Origin: Desulfotomaculum sp.
Lineage (GTDB): Bacteria > Bacillota > Desulfotomaculia > Desulfotomaculales > Nap2-2B
Assembly (NCBI GenBank): GCA_003445555.1
Contig: DMDI01000138.1
Span: forward strand, 1 to 6,778
DNA length: 6,778 nt
Reading direction: 5' to 3'
Part shown: positions 5,462 through 6,778 of the stretch, one piece after another
Layout: every line of letters starts with the position of its first letter
Position numbering within the stretch: position 1 is the stretch's first letter
Position numbers and translations under genes: made by a program
Notes under the pieces: model-generated
The model's database searches: none
Told to the model about the DNA's origin: nothing
The model's input: the letters and a program-made list of their open reading frames with translations, nothing else

Positions 5462-6241
5462 ATGCCCGAATTCCTTGATTATTCAATTATTGACCAGCCC
5501 ATGATCCTTAATTTTATTTTTTACCCTCAAAAAAGCTTTACCAAATGTCCGGCTGGGGCCTTCGATTTTTTTATCCCGGTGGACGAAAAAGTTCACGTTT
5601 CCTGCCGTTTTTACTTAAAAGATAAAAAGCTGCCTTCCTTGCTTTACTTTCACGGCAACGGAGAAGTGGTAAGCCACTACGACGAAATAGCTCCTTTTTA
5701 CCACCAAATTGGGCTTAACTTGTTTGTGGCCGATTACCGGGGTTACGGGGCAAGCACGGGTACGCCTACCTTTTCCAATTTAGTTAAAGATGCCCATGCC
5801 ATATTTTGGGCCTTAAAAAAAGAACTGGCCCAAGGTAATTATCACCAGGACCTTTTTATTATGGGCCGGTCTTTAGGCAGCATTTCCGCGCTGGAATTAG
5901 CTTCTTCTTACCCCACAAATCTTAAAGGATTAATTATTGAAAGCGGTTTTGCCGGCGTAATGTGCTTACTTAAATACCTGGGATTGACCATTAAAGAAGA
6001 CGAAAGGTTAGCCGCTCTTGAGCAAGCGATTTTGGCTAAAGTTAAAAACATACCCGTACCCGTTTTAATTATCCACGGGGAGTACGATTCTTTGATTCCT
6101 TTAAGAGAAGGACAAAAGCTTTGGCATATTTTGACAGGTATAAATAAAAAATTAACCATTATCCCTTTTGCCAACCATAATAATATTATGTTGGTTGGTT
6201 TTAAACGGTATTTTGCCGCTCTTGGTTCTTTTGTCAGGTAA
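5462..6241 (+). CDS. Alpha/beta hydrolase (serine hydrolase, YqkD/Bem46-like)
   Basis: 259 residues. A complete alpha/beta-hydrolase active site is visible: the oxyanion-hole segment FHGNGE (63-68), the motif DYRGYGASTG (91-100), the nucleophile elbow GRSLGS with S137, the acid D209 in HGEYDSLIP, and the base H239 in FANHNN. No signal peptide or membrane helix is seen, so it should act in the cytosol; the substrate cannot be told from sequence (ester, thioester or amide). It resembles the Bem46/YqkD-type family of prolyl-oligopeptidase-like hydrolases. The ATG follows AGGAG seven bases upstream; a purine-rich leader (5413-5447) carries a second, weaker AAGGGG. It is divergent from nadK and convergent with the small gene at 6305-6508, so probably monocistronic. 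No clear terminator follows in the 63 bases to the next gene. Confidence 0.88.
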   Translation: MPEFLDYSIIDQPMILNFIFYPQKSFTKCPAGAFDFFIPVDEKVHVSCRFYLKDKKLPSLLYFHGNGEVVSHYDEIAPFYHQIGLNLFVADYRGYGASTGTPTFSNLVKDAHAIFWALKKELAQGNYHQDLFIMGRSLGSISALELASSYPTNLKGLIIESGFAGVMCLLKYLGLTIKEDERLAALEQAILAKVKNIPVPVLIIHGEYDSLIPLREGQKLWHILTGINKKLTIIPFANHNNIMLVGFKRYFAALGSFVR

Positions 6242-6304
6242 GCAGGATTTTGGCCAAAGGCTGACGGCTGATGGGCAAGCAAGATTCGTCTCCTTATTTA
6301 ACTC

Positions 6305-6508
6305 TTACTTGCCCCATTTTATCTCTACTTCCAGTTCTATTTCGTCTTCTTTTTCTTCTAATTCTACTTCTAAGTTTAATATTTCAGGAAGGGGAGCTTC
6401 CGCAAAACCCACCATTACGCGTCCCTCACGAATTTGCTGCAGTAACCTTTCCAGGTACAAAACTAATTGTTCCTTGGGGCATTCACTTACTTTTAGCTCA
6501 TTTTTCAC
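6305..6508 (-). CDS. Small amphi-Trp-domain protein
   Basis: 67 residues from the GTG at 6508. The N-terminal half is an amphipathic helix (CPKEQLVLYLERLLQQIREG); the C-terminal half is an acidic alternating strand region ending LEVEIKWGK, with the conserved tryptophan near the end. This helix-plus-acidic-strand layout ending in E-KW is that of the amphi-Trp domain family, small proteins of unknown function found in archaea and bacteria. The frame opens at a GTG at 6517, but AAAGGAG (6517-6523) touches that codon; it is eight bases from the GTG at 6508, which is therefore preferred. The gene stands alone, convergent with the hydrolase and divergent from the purC-like gene. Being very acidic (more than twenty Glu/Asp) it is soluble. 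Confidence 0.72.
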   Translation of the reverse strand: MKNELKVSECPKEQLVLYLERLLQQIREGRVMVGFAEAPLPEILNLEVELEEKEDEIELEVEIKWGK

Positions 6509-6510
6509 CC

Positions 6511-6539
6511 TTGCCACTCCTTTATATATTTGCTATAAT
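6511..6539 (+). promoter_or_regulatory. Candidate sigma-A promoter for the purC-like gene
   Basis: TTGCCA (6511-6516, five of six), a 17-base spacer and TATAAT (6534-6539, perfect). Transcription would start near 6546, giving a leader of about 120 bases before the ATG at 6669. The promoter overlaps the ribosome binding site of the small minus-strand gene. A weaker pair nearer the gene is TTGTCA (6604-6609), 17 bases, TAAAAC. Confidence 0.55.
6517..6523 (-). promoter_or_regulatory. Ribosome binding site deciding the start of the amphi-Trp gene
   Basis: AAAGGAG on the minus strand is eight bases from the GTG at 6508 and directly abuts the upstream GTG at 6517, so only the downstream start is usable. 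Confidence 0.7.
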
Positions 6540-6581
6540 TACTCGGGCTATTTTATGGACTATCTTGTGTCAATTTACCCT

Positions 6582-6610
6582 ATTTTATTCGTCCAACCTA
6601 AAGTTGTCAA
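6582..6610 (-). promoter_or_regulatory. Candidate sigma-A promoter for the amphi-Trp gene
   Basis: Reading leftward: TTGACA (6610-6605, perfect), a 17-base spacer, TAAAAT (6587-6582, five of six). Transcription would start near 6575, about 65 bases before the GTG at 6508. It faces the plus-strand promoter at 6511-6539. Confidence 0.6.
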
Positions 6611-6668
6611 GGAAATAATTAGCAGTTAAAACAAGCGCCGGGGCGTTTATTTAATAAAGGGGATTAAA

Positions 6669-6778
6669 ATGGGCAGTGTTAAAGACTTAACCGTTCAAGA
6701 AATGCCTGTAGAAAATAAAAGTGGCCGGGGCCGGTTTCTTTTTTCTGACCGGTATTCTGTTTTTGACTGGGGGGAAAT
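6669..6778 (+). CDS. purC: Archaeal-type SAICAR synthetase-like protein (PurC), N-terminal fragment
   Basis: The gene runs off the right edge; 36 codons are visible, beginning [17 protein letters not shown], then [19 protein letters not shown]. The block [17 protein letters not shown] is the start of the archaeal-type phosphoribosylaminoimidazole-succinocarboxamide synthase, which in archaea begins almost the same way; [10 protein letters not shown] corresponds to the SDRxSAFD motif of ordinary PurC that binds ATP and CAIR. If active it would carry out the ATP-dependent joining of CAIR and aspartate in purine synthesis. The ATG follows AAAGGGG eight bases upstream. The leader contains a small GC-rich hairpin-like stretch (GCGCCGGGGCGT, 6635-6646). 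Whether it replaces or adds to the usual bacterial purC cannot be told; the catalytic C-terminal part is outside the window. Confidence 0.65.
   Translation, partial: MGSVKDLTVQEMPVENKSGRGRFLFSDRYSVFDWGE

Noticed and set aside
6273..6314. Inverted repeat GGGCAAG / CTTGCCC between the convergent hydrolase and amphi-Trp genes as a bidirectional terminator
   Set aside because: The loop is 28 bases, the stem seven, and there is no T-tract on either strand.
6168..6629. Overlapping plus-strand frames covering the end of the hydrolase gene and the amphi-Trp gene
   Set aside because: Ser/Phe/Leu-rich translations are the antisense of the acidic amphi-Trp gene; no ribosome binding site or family likeness.

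Overview
The window looks like a chromosomal segment of a low- to moderate-GC, endospore-forming Firmicute of the clostridial type (Peptococcaceae or Thermoanaerobacterales-like; genus not determinable here). The evidence is a full-length spo0A next to spoIVB, a clostridial-type nadK close by, AT-rich intergenic DNA and strong AGGAG-type ribosome binding sites. Nearly all of it is ordinary single-copy chromosome; I see no transposase, tRNA, rRNA or CRISPR array.

Positions 1-5185 are all minus strand, so read right to left: nadK (NAD kinase), a 375-base gap with a 49-base perfect palindrome that probably ends the nadK transcript, spoIVB (the sigma-K checkpoint protease), a 171-base gap with a good sigma-H promoter, spo0A (master regulator of sporulation), a 264-base leader with an inverted array of 8-base repeats, steA (TPPK-fold membrane protein), and the first 81 codons of a SteB/MctB-family gene that appears to start with CTG. 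spoIVB-spo0A is the classical pair. In many relatives argR and recN lie between nadK and spoIVB; here they are absent. The steA-steB pair corresponds to the Rv1697/Rv1698 pair of actinobacteria, where it acts in cell separation, so a division-linked module sits directly behind the sporulation regulator.

Positions 5186-5461 form a divergent intergenic region with a good nadK promoter, a 12-base palindrome and a strong Shine-Dalgarno heading a six-residue mini-ORF. To its right on the plus strand is a cytosolic alpha/beta hydrolase (5462-6241). It is followed by a small convergent gene for an amphi-Trp-domain protein (6305-6508, minus) and the start of an archaeal-type purC-like gene (6669 onward, plus). 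The best promoters for these last two genes are crossed: each lies on the far side of the other, so their 5' leaders should overlap antisense.

The least ordinary items are the repeat-built leader of steA, the G-rich palindrome between nadK and spoIVB, the CTG start of steB, and the crossed promoter pair at 6511-6610. All functions are inferred from sequence motifs read by eye; no database search was run.
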